The position numbers were made by a program, and so were the translations under genes. From Streptomyces hygroscopicus subsp. hygroscopicus (GTDB taxonomy: Bacteria; Actinomycetota; Actinomycetes; Streptomycetales; Streptomycetaceae), in assembly GCF_030269125.1 (NCBI RefSeq), contig NZ_BSSM01000006.1, forward strand, positions 1 through 64,000: DNA of 64,000 nt, given 5' to 3'. The notes below the pieces were generated by a model. It saw only the letters and a list, made by a program, of their open reading frames with translations, made no database searches and was not told the origin of the DNA. This document shows, one piece after another, positions 1-7,765 of the stretch (positions within the stretch are counted from its first letter, which is position 1; every line of letters starts with the position of its first letter).

Positions 1-101
1 AAGCGTTCCGCGGCCCGCCGCAGCGGCCAGCCGTCGTCCACGACACACCGGGCCAGACGCAGCCTCCCGGTCGGCGTCAGCGGGGCGTTACGGTGGGACA
101 C
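1..101 (-). CDS. IS481-type transposase, N-terminal part (runs off window)
   Basis: Read on the minus strand, a GTG at 101-99 preceded by AGGAGG opens a frame beginning VSHRNAPLTPTGRLRLARC and continuing off the window edge. This is the conserved start of IS481-family DDE transposases (helix-turn-helix, then leucine-rich helix with GWPLRRAAERF). Only about 33 residues are visible, so the DDE core and the other end of the element are outside the window. The family assignment rests on this N-terminal signature and on the terminal repeat at 181-210; whether the element is intact cannot be judged here. Confidence 0.8.
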   Translation of the reverse strand, partial: MSHRNAPLTPTGRLRLARCVVDDGWPLRRAAER

Positions 102-180
102 GAGGGCCTCCTGGACGTCGGTGCAGATGTCGCAATCCACACCGAACCCAGAAGGCCCTCACCTGTTCAAGCACCCAGCG

Positions 181-210
181 CGCGTGTCACCAACGTCCCG
201 GGACAGCACA
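181..210. repeat. Terminal end of the IS481-type element
   Basis: Read on the minus strand this stretch starts TGTGCTGTCCCGGGACG and lies about 100 bases upstream of the transposase start, where the terminal inverted repeat of an IS481-type element is expected; such elements begin TGT and end ACA. The last ACA is at 208-210 and the neighbouring flavoprotein stop codon is at 212-214, so the element sits immediately against the 3' end of that gene. The partner repeat is outside the window. Confidence 0.65.
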
Positions 211-211
211 C

Positions 212-754
212 CTAGTCCCCTTCCAGCAGGTCCAGGGCGGTCGTCCACGGGAACGTGGGACGGCCGCCGCCGGGGCCCGGCTCACCGGAGTACGGCTCCC
301 CGAAGCGGACGCCCATCCCGCGCAGCCGTGCCAGGCTCTCCCGGTAGGCGGGGTGGGCGGCCAGACCGCCGGCCACACAGGGCAGCACGGCGATCGGCAC
401 GCCGAGACCCGCGGCCTCGCACAGGGTACCGACGGCGAGGGTGTCGGCGATGCCCGCCGCCCACTTGTTGACGGTGTTGAAGGTGGCCGGCGCGACCACC
501 ACGGCGTCCGGCGCAGGGAACGGGCGCGGGTCGTCCGGCGAACGCCACGCCGAGCGGATGGCCCGCCCGGTACGGGCCTCGACCGCCGCGACGTCGAAGA
601 ACCCGCCCGTCGCGATCGGAGTGGCGATCACCCCGGTCTCCCACCCCCGTTCCTGCGCGGCTTCGATCAACTCGCCGACACCGGCGGCGACCCCGGCCGC
701 GCAGACGACGACGTACAGGAACGGCTTCTCGGACCCCTCGACGCGTTCGGTCAT
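212..754 (-). CDS. Flavoprotein of the HFCD / PPC-decarboxylase-like family
   Basis: A 180-residue protein with the flavoprotein fold of PF02441. The N-terminal FLYVVVCAAGVAAGV stretch corresponds to the first beta strand and FMN loop; a PAxxNT-like motif (APATFNTVNKW) near residue 90 is followed by GIADTL, both typical of the homo-oligomeric flavin-containing Cys decarboxylase superfamily. Streptomyces genomes carry several stand-alone members of unknown substrate, so I do not assign coenzyme A synthesis. The stop codon is only two bases from the IS end at 210; the length is usual for the family, so the insertion probably spared the protein. Confidence 0.85.
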   Translation of the reverse strand: MTERVEGSEKPFLYVVVCAAGVAAGVGELIEAAQERGWETGVIATPIATGGFFDVAAVEARTGRAIRSAWRSPDDPRPFPAPDAVVVAPATFNTVNKWAAGIADTLAVGTLCEAAGLGVPIAVLPCVAGGLAAHPAYRESLARLRGMGVRFGEPYSGEPGPGGGRPTFPWTTALDLLEGD

Positions 755-849
755 CCGGGAAGCCTAGCGAGCGACGGGCGGCCGCGCGGGGATGTCCCCG
801 CGCCGGGCCCCCGCCGGCCGGCCGGCCAGGGGCCCCGCGCGTCCGCCGG

Positions 850-1068
850 TCAGTCCGCCTTCGCGTCCGCCGGCTCCGTCCCGGTCACGGTGATCGCGCC
901 CACCGGGCACGCCCGCGCCGCCTCGCGGACCATCGGGTCCCCCGCCCCGTCCTCACGGCCGGGGACCAGCATGCTGAACCCGTCGTCGTCCTGGGTGAAC
1001 ACGCCCGGCGCGGTCAGCGCGCACTGGCCCGCCCCGATACAGACGTCCTTGTCGATCTCGATGTGCAT
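850..1068 (-). CDS. 3Fe-4S ferredoxin, electron donor for the adjacent P450
   Basis: A 72-residue acidic ferredoxin with the Streptomyces P450-associated signature: C10, C16 in CIGAGQC and a third cysteine in the ACP motif near residue 54, which together hold a 3Fe-4S cluster, with the VFTQDDDG segment between. It starts 12 bases after the stop of the CYP105-like P450 on the same strand, behind an AAGAGG-type ribosome site. The pair resembles the suaC-suaB type arrangement, in which the ferredoxin delivers electrons from a ferredoxin reductase to the P450. No reductase gene lies nearby. Confidence 0.93.
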   Translation of the reverse strand: MHIEIDKDVCIGAGQCALTAPGVFTQDDDGFSMLVPGREDGAGDPMVREAARACPVGAITVTGTEPADAKAD

Positions 1069-1080
1069 GAGCTGAGCCTC

Positions 1081-2310
1081 TTACCAGGTCACGGGGAGTT
1101 CCAGCATCCCCTGGATCGTGTCGCCGGGTTTGAACGGGATCTCCTCGGCCGGTGCGGCGAGGCGCAGTCCCGGCAGCCGGGCGAACAGGGTGCCGAGGGC
1201 GATCTCCAGCTCCGCGCGGGCCAGGTTCTGGCCGAGGCACTGGTGGATGCCGAAGCCGAACGCCAGGTGGTGGCGGGCGGGACGGTGGAAGTCCAGGTCG
1301 TCGGGGTCGTCGTACTGGCCGGGGTCCCGGTTGATCACCGAGGTGGAGAAGAACACGCCCTCGCCGGCCCGGATGACGGTGCCGTCGGTCTCGATGTCCT
1401 CCAGCGCGATCCGCACCAGGCCGTCGGCGATGGACAGCATCCTCATCAGCTCCTCGACGGCGGCGGGCAGCAGCGCCGGGTCGGCGCGCAGCTCGGCCAG
1501 CCGGTCGGGGTTCCGCAGCAGGGTGAAGGTGCCGAGGGAGATCATGTTGGCGGTGGTCTCATGGCCCGCGACCAGCAGGATCACCGCGAGCGAGACGACG
1601 TCGGCGCGCTCCAGGGTGCCCTGGGCGAGCTGCTGGTGGACGAGGTCGTCGAGAACGCCGTCGCCGGGTTCGGATTGCCGGGCCTTGGCGTCGACCAGGC
1701 CGCCGAGGTACTCCTCCAGCCGGGTGCGGGCGCTCTGGGTGTCCTCGGCGGTCGGGCCGCGCAGCAGCCGTCGGGACTGCTCCTCGAAGAACTCGTGGTC
1801 GGCGTAGGGGACGCCGAGCAGGTCGCAGATCACCATCGACGGGACCGGCAGCGCGAAGGCGGAGACCAGTTCGGCGGGCGGGCCCTGTTCGATCATCGCG
1901 TCCAGCAGCCCGTCCACGATCCGCTGGATGGCGGGGCGCAGCCCGGCGGCGCGTTTGACGGTGAACGACGGGATCATCATCCGCCGCTGCCGCTGGTGCT
2001 CGGGGTCGTCCTGGCCGAGCAGGGCCACCCGGCGTTCGCGGACCCCCGCGAAACGCGCCGAGGGCATCGGGAACCCGGGACGGCGGCGGTCACTGGACAG
2101 CCGGGGATCGGCGAGCAGCGCGCGGGCGGTGGCGTGCCCGGTGACCATCCAGACCTGGCGGCCGTCGTAGAGGGTGACGCGGGCCAGCGGCCGCTGCTCG
2201 CGCAGCGGGGCGTATCCGGCCGGCGGGTGGTAGGGGCAGGTGCGGTCCTGGGGGAAGGAGACGGGGTCGGCCGGGGTCGCCGGGCCGGTGATGTCCGTCA
2301 GTTCCTGCAT
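1081..2310 (-). CDS. Cytochrome P450, CYP105-like
   Basis: A 409-residue soluble bacterial P450. Visible hallmarks are the I-helix AGHETT near residue 247, the ExxR motif (EELMR) and the haem loop FGFGIHQCLG with the cysteine ligand near residue 357. The overall sequence is CYP105-like, a Streptomyces family that hydroxylates xenobiotics and natural products; the substrate cannot be read from sequence. I chose ATG at 2310, preceded by GAGG at suitable spacing, rather than the in-frame ATG at 2370, which lies inside a 19-bp palindrome that looks like an operator. It is co-transcribed with the ferredoxin downstream. Confidence 0.93.
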   Translation of the reverse strand: MQELTDITGPATPADPVSFPQDRTCPYHPPAGYAPLREQRPLARVTLYDGRQVWMVTGHATARALLADPRLSSDRRRPGFPMPSARFAGVRERRVALLGQDDPEHQRQRRMMIPSFTVKRAAGLRPAIQRIVDGLLDAMIEQGPPAELVSAFALPVPSMVICDLLGVPYADHEFFEEQSRRLLRGPTAEDTQSARTRLEEYLGGLVDAKARQSEPGDGVLDDLVHQQLAQGTLERADVVSLAVILLVAGHETTANMISLGTFTLLRNPDRLAELRADPALLPAAVEELMRMLSIADGLVRIALEDIETDGTVIRAGEGVFFSTSVINRDPGQYDDPDDLDFHRPARHHLAFGFGIHQCLGQNLARAELEIALGTLFARLPGLRLAAPAEEIPFKPGDTIQGMLELPVTW

Positions 2311-2354
2311 GGAAAGACCTCGCAGACGAAGAGGTGCGTCGTGCCGATCTTCAT

Positions 2355-2373
2355 TAGATGCCTCAGGCATCTA
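2355..2373. promoter_or_regulatory. 19-bp perfect palindrome, probable operator of the P450-ferredoxin operon
   Basis: TAGATGCCTCAGGCATCTA is a perfect inverted repeat (9-bp arms around one central base) ending 45 bases before the chosen P450 start. The size and symmetry suit a dimeric MarR- or TetR-type repressor. No regulator gene is adjacent, so the binding protein is probably encoded elsewhere. The stretch is unusually AT-rich for this window, which also fits a promoter. Confidence 0.7.
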
Positions 2374-2471
2374 TGCGTCGACGGCAAGTTCGGCCAGTTC
2401 AAGGATCCTCCCGATCTGTCCGGAACGCGAAGCCACAGGTACCGGATCCGGCCATCCGGCGTAAGGGCCGC

Positions 2472-2930
2472 TCACACCGGGCCGGCGTCCCCCTCGCGCG
2501 GCGCGAAGGCACGAGCCACGGCGAGGCTGTCCTCGTACACGTGGTGGCGTACGACGACGCCGTCGCGGACCGTGAGGTGCAGGGCGAACCGGGCCGCGTA
2601 GGCGCGGCCGGTCGGTGCGGCCGTCTGCCGGATGACGCCGAGCACGACCGCGTCCTCGCCGTCCACCAGGACGCGTTCGACGACGGTGTCCGCCTTCTCG
2701 GGGACGTGGTGGGCGGCCAGCTCCCGGAAATGGGCGGCCGCGTCGGCGCGGGTGGCGCGGTGCCGGATCCAGGGGATGTCGGGGCGGCCGTGCTCCTCCT
2801 CGGGCCAGTCGAGTCGCCAGTCGCAGTCGTCGGCGTACAGCTCGGCGATCCGGTCGGGGTCGCCCGCGCCGATCCGGGTGAGGAGTTCCTGGACCGTGGC
2901 GCGCGTGTCGGGACCGGAGGTGGACGTCAT
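2472..2930 (-). CDS. SnoaL/NTF2-like protein
   Basis: A 152-residue protein of the NTF2-like fold: an N-terminal helix pair (VQELLTRIGAGDPDRIAELY), a DDCDWRLDWP segment, then beta strands ending in HHVYEDSLAVARAF. The pattern matches SnoaL-like/limonene-epoxide-hydrolase-type proteins, which range from small enzymes to binding proteins; no catalytic residue can be fixed here. ATG at 2930 follows a GGGAG site. It lies upstream of the P450 on the same strand but is separated by 161 bases that include the palindrome, so it is probably not in the same transcript. Confidence 0.8.
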   Translation of the reverse strand: MTSTSGPDTRATVQELLTRIGAGDPDRIAELYADDCDWRLDWPEEEHGRPDIPWIRHRATRADAAAHFRELAAHHVPEKADTVVERVLVDGEDAVVLGVIRQTAAPTGRAYAARFALHLTVRDGVVVRHHVYEDSLAVARAFAPREGDAGPV

Positions 2931-3117
2931 GGCGGGTGCTCCCGGGGTCGGTGGCGGTCGGGACGGCGACCACTGTGCCAAGACCGGCGGGGTGACGCGA
3001 TGACTCCGGGGGTAATGATCGCGGCGGAGCGGGGAAGCACGGTACGGATGAAGCATGCGGCCGCGGCTGTCGGAGCGGGACCCGCGCATGCGTCGGAGCG
3101 ACGAAGGGGACGGATCC

Positions 3118-3567
3118 ATGCCTCTCGAGGGTGAGTACGAGCCGAGCCCGGAGCAGTGGGTGCGCGATCAGGTGGAGTTGTACGAGAGTTCGGGCGGGAC
3201 GAAGGGGAACACCCTGCTCGACACCGGGCTGCCGGTCATCGTCCTGACGACCCGGGGCGCGAAGAGCGGGAAGATCCGCAAGACCCCGCTGATGCGGGTG
3301 GCGCACGAGGGTGCCTACGCGGTGGTCGCCTCCCAGGGCGGCGCGCCGAAGCACCCGGTGTGGTATTTCAACGTCAAGGCCGATCCGCACGTCGAGCTCC
3401 AGGACGGCCCGGTCAAGCGGGACATGCGGGCGCGCGAGGTCACCGGGTCGGAGAAGGCGCAGTGGTGGGAGCGGGCGGTGGCCGCGTACCCGCCGTACGC
3501 GGACTACCAGCGCAAGACCGAGCGGGAGATCCCGGTGTTCGTGCTGGAGCCGGTCGACGGGGGCTGA
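3118..3567 (+). CDS. Deazaflavin (F420)-dependent nitroreductase family protein (DDN-type)
   Basis: A 149-residue protein with the split-barrel DDN fold. The motif [19 protein letters not shown] near residue 45 and [17 protein letters not shown] near residue 80 are the cofactor-binding signature of the actinobacterial F420-dependent oxidoreductases related to Mycobacterium Ddn. Members reduce quinones, nitroaromatics or other hydrophobic acceptors with F420H2. The C-terminal [16 protein letters not shown] is also typical. ATG at 3118 has GGGGA upstream. It is convergent with the CDF gene, and a strong hairpin lies between the two 3' ends. Confidence 0.92.
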   Translation: MPLEGEYEPSPEQWVRDQVELYESSGGTKGNTLLDTGLPVIVLTTRGAKSGKIRKTPLMRVAHEGAYAVVASQGGAPKHPVWYFNVKADPHVELQDGPVKRDMRAREVTGSEKAQWWERAVAAYPPYADYQRKTEREIPVFVLEPVDGG

Positions 3568-3646
3568 CCGGCCTCCGTGACGGCACCTTCCGGAGAATTC
3601 TCCGCCCGGGACGTGTGAACCGCCTCCCGGGCGGGCAGTCGTGCCG

Positions 3647-4666
3647 TCAGGCCCCGCCGCGTTCCCCCGTCGCGGCGGGGCTCTGCCGTGCCTCACCCGC
3701 CGGCCGGTCGGTGACGTCGAGGAAGATCTGGTCGGCGGCCGGGAACGTCGCGGCCAGCGAGCGCTTGATGCGGTCGGCGACCTCCTCGACGCGCTCGCTG
3801 TCCAGGCCCGGCGCGAGGTCGACGCGGGCGGCCACCAGGGTGGAGTCGAGGCCCAGCTTCATCGTGAACAGCGCCTCCACGCTGTCGATCTCCGGCTGTG
3901 CCCGCAGCAGCGCGCGGATGCGGCCGCTGAGTTCCGGGTCGGCGGCCTGTCCGATGAGCTGGTCGCGGGCCTCTCGGCCCAGCCGGTAGGCGACGTACAC
4001 CAGCAGGACCCCGATGGCGAGCGAGGCGGACGCCTCCCAGACGACCTGCCCGGTGACCATGTGCAGGACCATCCCGGCGATCGCGAGGACCACGCCGAGC
4101 ACCGCCGTGCCGTCCTCGGCGACCACCGTGCGCAGCGCCGGATCGCGCAGCGCCGCCCGGCCGCCCCGGCGGCGCACCTGGTGCAGGGCGCGCAGCAGCG
4201 AGACCCCCTCGGCGAGCAGTGCCACGCCCAGGACGGTCAGGCCCACCGCATAGCCGCGCGAGGTCTCCCGTGTGCCCTGGCGCAGGGCCTCGAAGCCCTG
4301 GAAGAAGGAGAAGCAGCCGCCCATCACGAAGATCCCGACGGCGGCCAGCAGGGACCAGAAGAAACGCTCCTTGCCGTAGCCGAAGGGGTGCCGCGCGTCG
4401 GCGGGGCGGCGGCTGCGGCGCAGGGCGGCCAGCAGGAAGACCTCGTTGAACGCGTCGGCGACCGAGTGCGCGGCTTCCGACAGCAGCGCGGGCGAGCCGG
4501 AGAGGGCACCGCCGACGGCCTTGGCGACGGCGATCACCAGGTTGGCGGCGAGGGCGACGAGGACGGTGACCCGGGTGCGCCGGTCGGTCGCCCGGGTGCG
4601 CCGGCCGGCGCGGGCGCCCGCCGGGGTGGTCTTTTGCTCCTGTCGTTCCGATGATGTTCCGCTCAC
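3647..4666 (-). CDS. Cation diffusion facilitator (CDF) metal exporter
   Basis: A 339-residue protein with the CDF architecture: about six membrane helices followed by a C-terminal cytoplasmic domain of roughly 90 residues (PELSGRIRALLRAQPEIDSVEAL onward). The helix II motif LLSEAAHSVADAFNEV carries the acidic/histidine metal site (HxxxD), and RHPFGYGKERF follows as in most bacterial CDFs. The family exchanges Zn, Fe, Mn or Cd for protons out of the cytosol. I use GTG at 4666; the much longer in-frame extension has no coding character and is antisense to the gene at 4784. Confidence 0.9.
   Translation of the reverse strand: MSGTSSERQEQKTTPAGARAGRRTRATDRRTRVTVLVALAANLVIAVAKAVGGALSGSPALLSEAAHSVADAFNEVFLLAALRRSRRPADARHPFGYGKERFFWSLLAAVGIFVMGGCFSFFQGFEALRQGTRETSRGYAVGLTVLGVALLAEGVSLLRALHQVRRRGGRAALRDPALRTVVAEDGTAVLGVVLAIAGMVLHMVTGQVVWEASASLAIGVLLVYVAYRLGREARDQLIGQAADPELSGRIRALLRAQPEIDSVEALFTMKLGLDSTLVAARVDLAPGLDSERVEEVADRIKRSLAATFPAADQIFLDVTDRPAGEARQSPAATGERGGA
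3651..3681. terminator. Strong GC hairpin between convergent genes
   Basis: GCCCCGCCGCG at 3651-3661 pairs perfectly with CGCGGCGGGGC at 3671-3681 around a 9-base loop. It overlaps the last codons of the CDF gene and follows the DDN-type gene, so it could end transcription from both sides. There is no clear U-tract, so it is a factor-dependent or weak terminator by inference. Confidence 0.5.
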
Positions 4667-4783
4667 GGGGGCCGAATGCCCGGGGCCGTGGGAATCACAC
4701 CGTGCGGGCGCCCGGAAACGGGGAAGTCGGTGCTCTGGGAAACCCGGCCGCGAGGGCCCGGGACCCGTCGGCGAGGAGGAGAC

Positions 4784-5806
4784 ATGGGCGGTGACGGCGA
4801 CGGCAACCGCGCCTACGGCCACAAGACGTTCAGCCGGTCGCTCAGCCACTTCCGGGACCGGATCACGGCGGACGGGCAGGGCGGCTGGCCGGTGGAGGCG
4901 GGGCGCTACCGGCTGGTGGTGTCCCGCGCCTGCCCCTGGGCGAGCCGGGCGGTGGTCTCCCGCCGGCTGCTGGGCCTGGAGGACGCGCTGCCGATGGCGG
5001 TCGCCGACCCGATCCAGGACGACCGCAGCTGGCGCTTCACCCTGGATCCGGACGGCCGGGACCCGGTACTCGGCATCCGGTACCTCCACGAGGCGTACGA
5101 CCGCAGGGAGACCGGTTATCCGGGCGGGGTGAGCGTGCCCGCCGTGGTGGACGTGCCCAGCGGCCGGCTGGTCACCAACGACTACCAGCAGCTCACCCTG
5201 GACCTCGCCACCGAGTGGCGGGACCTGCACCGCGAGGGCGCCCCCGACCTGTATCCGGCGGCCCGGCGCGACGAGCTCGACACGGTGATGGCCGAGGTGT
5301 ACGAGGACGTCAACAACGGCGTGTACCGGGCCGGGTTCGCCACCCACCAGAGGGAGTACGAGGAGGCATGCGCGGGAGTCTTCCGGCGGCTGGAACTGCT
5401 CTCCGAGCGGCTGGCCGGGCAGCGGTATCTGGTCGGCGACACCCTCACGGAAGCGGATATCCGGCTGTTCACCACGCTGGTCCGGTTCGACCCGGTCTAC
5501 CACGGCCACTTCAAGTGCAACCGCTGGAAGCTGGCGGAGGACCCGGTGCTGTGGGCGTACGCCCGGGACCTGTTCCAGACCCCGGGGTTCGGCGACACGG
5601 TGGACTTCGACCACATCAAACGGCACTACTACCAGGTGCACACCGGTATCAACCCGACCGGCATCGTGCCGCTCGGCCCGGATCTCGCGAACTGGCTGAG
5701 TCCGCACGGCCGTGAGGAACTGGGCGGCCGGCCGTTCGGCGACGGTACACCCCCCGGCCCGGTGCCGCCGGGCGAACGGGTGACCCCCGCGGGCCGGCCC
5801 GCATGA
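4784..5806 (+). CDS. Glutathionyl-hydroquinone-reductase-like protein (Xi-class GST)
   Basis: A 340-residue member of the YqjG/ECM4 family. The N-terminal thioredoxin-like domain has the redox motif SRACPWA with the nucleophilic cysteine at residue 50; the all-helical C-terminal domain has YEDVNNGVYRAGFA and FNxxxHFKCNxxRL-like features (HFKCNRWKL). The family reduces thiol-conjugated hydroquinones. Streptomyces make mycothiol instead of glutathione, so the physiological thiol is uncertain. ATG at 4784 is preceded by GAGGAGGA. The DUF4235 gene follows after 28 bases and may be co-transcribed. Confidence 0.92.
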   Translation: MGGDGDGNRAYGHKTFSRSLSHFRDRITADGQGGWPVEAGRYRLVVSRACPWASRAVVSRRLLGLEDALPMAVADPIQDDRSWRFTLDPDGRDPVLGIRYLHEAYDRRETGYPGGVSVPAVVDVPSGRLVTNDYQQLTLDLATEWRDLHREGAPDLYPAARRDELDTVMAEVYEDVNNGVYRAGFATHQREYEEACAGVFRRLELLSERLAGQRYLVGDTLTEADIRLFTTLVRFDPVYHGHFKCNRWKLAEDPVLWAYARDLFQTPGFGDTVDFDHIKRHYYQVHTGINPTGIVPLGPDLANWLSPHGREELGGRPFGDGTPPGPVPPGERVTPAGRPA

Positions 5807-5834
5807 GGACCCGCTGACGAGGAAGGAGTCGTCC

Positions 5835-6185
5835 ATGTCCAAGTCGAAGAAGAGCAAGCTCCCCTTCGTCTACCAGCCGATCGGCTTCGCGCTGAGCTGG
5901 GTGAGCGGCGCGGTCGCCGGTCTCGCCTTCAAGCAGGCGTGGAAGGCCATACGGCACGAGGAGGAGGCGCCCACCGCCCTGGACGAGGACCGCCGGCTGC
6001 GGGACATCCTGCTGGCCGCCGCCCTCCAGGGCGCCATCTTCGCGGTGGTGCGCAGCGCGGTGAACCGCACCGGCGCCAAGGCCATCGCGCGGTCCACGGG
6101 GGTGTGGCCGGTGGCGGAGGACAAGGGGAGCAAGGGGGCCGAAGGTGTCGAGGCGGCCGAGCGGGAGAAGCACGGCCGGCGCTGA
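5835..6185 (+). CDS. DUF4235 family membrane protein
   Basis: A 116-residue protein with the DUF4235 layout: a basic N-terminus (MSKSKKSK), a first hydrophobic segment around residues 12-32 (PIGFALSWVSGAVAGLAF), KQAWK, an acidic linker, and a second hydrophobic segment LRDILLAAALQGAIFAVVRSAVNR, then a charged tail. The family is widespread in actinobacteria and has no known function. AAGGAG lies upstream of the ATG. It follows the GST-like gene by 28 bases. Confidence 0.88.
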   Translation: MSKSKKSKLPFVYQPIGFALSWVSGAVAGLAFKQAWKAIRHEEEAPTALDEDRRLRDILLAAALQGAIFAVVRSAVNRTGAKAIARSTGVWPVAEDKGSKGAEGVEAAEREKHGRR

Positions 6186-6209
6186 GGGCGCCGCCCCCGC
6201 GGGCCGGTC

Positions 6210-6674
6210 TCAGTCGGCGAGCAGCCACCGGCCCTCGCGCATGACGTCCCGCCCGCGCAGTTCGTTCGCCTCGCGCCACGCCTGGATGCGCTCGGGGACG
6301 ACCCGGAAGTAGAGGTAGCGGGTGGCCAGTCGCCTCGGGTCGAAGCCGGTCTTGCCGGCGAAGACCTCGGCGTCCTCCTCGGGCAGGTCCTCCGGGGTCA
6401 CCGCCTGGACGCCGCCCTCCACGAGGACGACGTCCCGGGTCGGCCCGATGCCGAGCCTGACCCGGCCACTGGCGACCAGGTTGCGGCCGGTGGGGCTGTC
6501 GGCCGGGGTGGCGAACAGCAGGAGCGCGCCGTCCCAGACGAACGACAGCGGCACGAGGTAGGGCGTGCCGCCGTCGGGGCCGGCCGTGGCCACCCAGGCG
6601 TCCTCGTCGTGTTCCAGCCGGTGCAGGGTGTCCTGCTTGCGCTGCTCGGCGGTGCGGGCGGGCGGCGGGGTCAT
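6210..6674 (-). CDS. PPOX/split-barrel F420- or FMN-dependent oxidoreductase-like protein
   Basis: A 154-residue protein with the pyridoxamine-phosphate-oxidase-like split barrel: an N-terminal HRLEHDEDAWVATAGPDGGTP segment, then VPLSFVWDGALLLFATP and RNLVASGRVRLGIG, which form the barrel strands and cofactor groove, and a C-terminal YLYFRVVPERIQAWREANEL. Actinobacterial members bind F420 or FMN, so either cofactor is possible; the substrate is unknown. It faces the DUF4235 gene tail to tail with 24 bases between them. Confidence 0.85.
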   Translation of the reverse strand: MTPPPARTAEQRKQDTLHRLEHDEDAWVATAGPDGGTPYLVPLSFVWDGALLLFATPADSPTGRNLVASGRVRLGIGPTRDVVLVEGGVQAVTPEDLPEEDAEVFAGKTGFDPRRLATRYLYFRVVPERIQAWREANELRGRDVMREGRWLLAD

Positions 6675-6779
6675 CGTGTTCGGCCTCCTGTGGGATGCGG
6701 GTGCGCTCCAGTGTGGCCGCCGGGGCGTGCCCGCGGGGAGTGTCCCGACGGCGTGTCACCCACCGGCGCCGGTACGGCC

Positions 6780-7640
6780 TCAGTCGCAGCCGACCCGGGG
6801 CCTGAGCCGTGGCCACGCCTCGACCCCGTGGGACGTGCGGACGTAGGCCGTGTCCCGGTCGGGGGTGAGCCACAGCCGCTGGTCGCGGTAGTGGTACCCG
6901 GTGTCGTACGCGTCGGCGGGCAGGGCGCGCAGGCGGCCCCGGTACGGCCCGGTGAGGAAGCCGTCGCGGGCGAGGACGCCCTCGGGGTCGCGGGCGTACG
7001 TCCGGCCGCCGAGGTCGAGGAAGTGGGCGGAGCCCCAGCCGCAGTGGTCCGGGCCCGGCGAACTGTTCAGCCGGGTCACCGGCACCCTCCTGCCGTCGCG
7101 GCCGGTCCACACCTCCCACCCGGTGGTGGCCGTGAAGCCCTGCGGGAGTTCGGCCGGGTCGCACGAGGCGCTGGTCTCGGGGCCCCAGCCGGGCCGGTCC
7201 CGCTGGTCCCTGGCCACCACCACGGCCACCTTGGTACGGCCGCCGACGTCGAAGGAGTACAGCACCCGGTCGGGCTCCCGGCGCTCCACGCGGTAGCCGT
7301 ACCCGGGCACCTCCGGCTTCCACCCGTCGAGGTAGAACGCGAGCCCCTGCTCGGGGGTCGCGCCGCCGTCGGACGCGCTCCACGCCTCGGGACCGCTGCC
7401 GTCGAAGACCTCGCCGTCGCACTCCAGCGCCCGCCCGGCCGCGCCGTAGGCCGCCGGACGCGCCCGGGAGCCGTGCCCGTCGGACTGCCCGGTGGGCACG
7501 TGGAGCGGTCCTCGGTACGGCCGGGCGGGCGGGGTCCCCCGCACCACCAGGTCCGCCCGGGGGCCGCCGCCGGAGCCGCATCCCCCCGCCGTCACGGCCG
7601 TCACCGCCGCCAGCACCGCCGCGACCGACACTCTGCGCAT
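6780..7640 (-). CDS. Predicted lipoprotein of unknown function
   Basis: A 286-residue protein starting at ATG 7640 with a lipoprotein signal peptide: MRRVSVAAVLAAVTAVTAGGC, the cysteine of the lipobox lying near residue 21. The mature protein is rich in Gly, Arg and Asp, with no domain I recognise; a tryptophan-rich middle (GWEVWTGRDG, CGWGSAHFLDLGG) and a conserved-looking C-terminal YHYRDQRLWLTPDRDTAYV stand out. It is probably exported and anchored at the outer face of the membrane. The neighbouring genes give no hint of its role. Confidence 0.75.
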   Translation of the reverse strand: MRRVSVAAVLAAVTAVTAGGCGSGGGPRADLVVRGTPPARPYRGPLHVPTGQSDGHGSRARPAAYGAAGRALECDGEVFDGSGPEAWSASDGGATPEQGLAFYLDGWKPEVPGYGYRVERREPDRVLYSFDVGGRTKVAVVVARDQRDRPGWGPETSASCDPAELPQGFTATTGWEVWTGRDGRRVPVTRLNSSPGPDHCGWGSAHFLDLGGRTYARDPEGVLARDGFLTGPYRGRLRALPADAYDTGYHYRDQRLWLTPDRDTAYVRTSHGVEAWPRLRPRVGCD

Positions 7641-7765
7641 GTTCGAGCCCCCCACGTCCTTTCCCGGATGCCTACGACTCCTGGACGCCGCGGCGGGTCC
7701 GAACGTTCGAGACTCCGTCGTGGTGCGGTTTCGCCGCGGCGCGAGGACGGGCAGGCTGGGGGACC

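Noticed and set aside
1063..2601. 512-codon plus-strand open frame opposite the P450
   Set aside because: It mirrors the P450 gene, has the composition of an antisense frame (rich in Gln, Gly, Val, His) and no domain; the P450 on the minus strand is unmistakable.
4667..5857. In-frame N-terminal extension of the CDF transporter
   Set aside because: It is antisense to the GST-like gene and lacks family similarity; GTG at 4666 gives a standard CDF protein.
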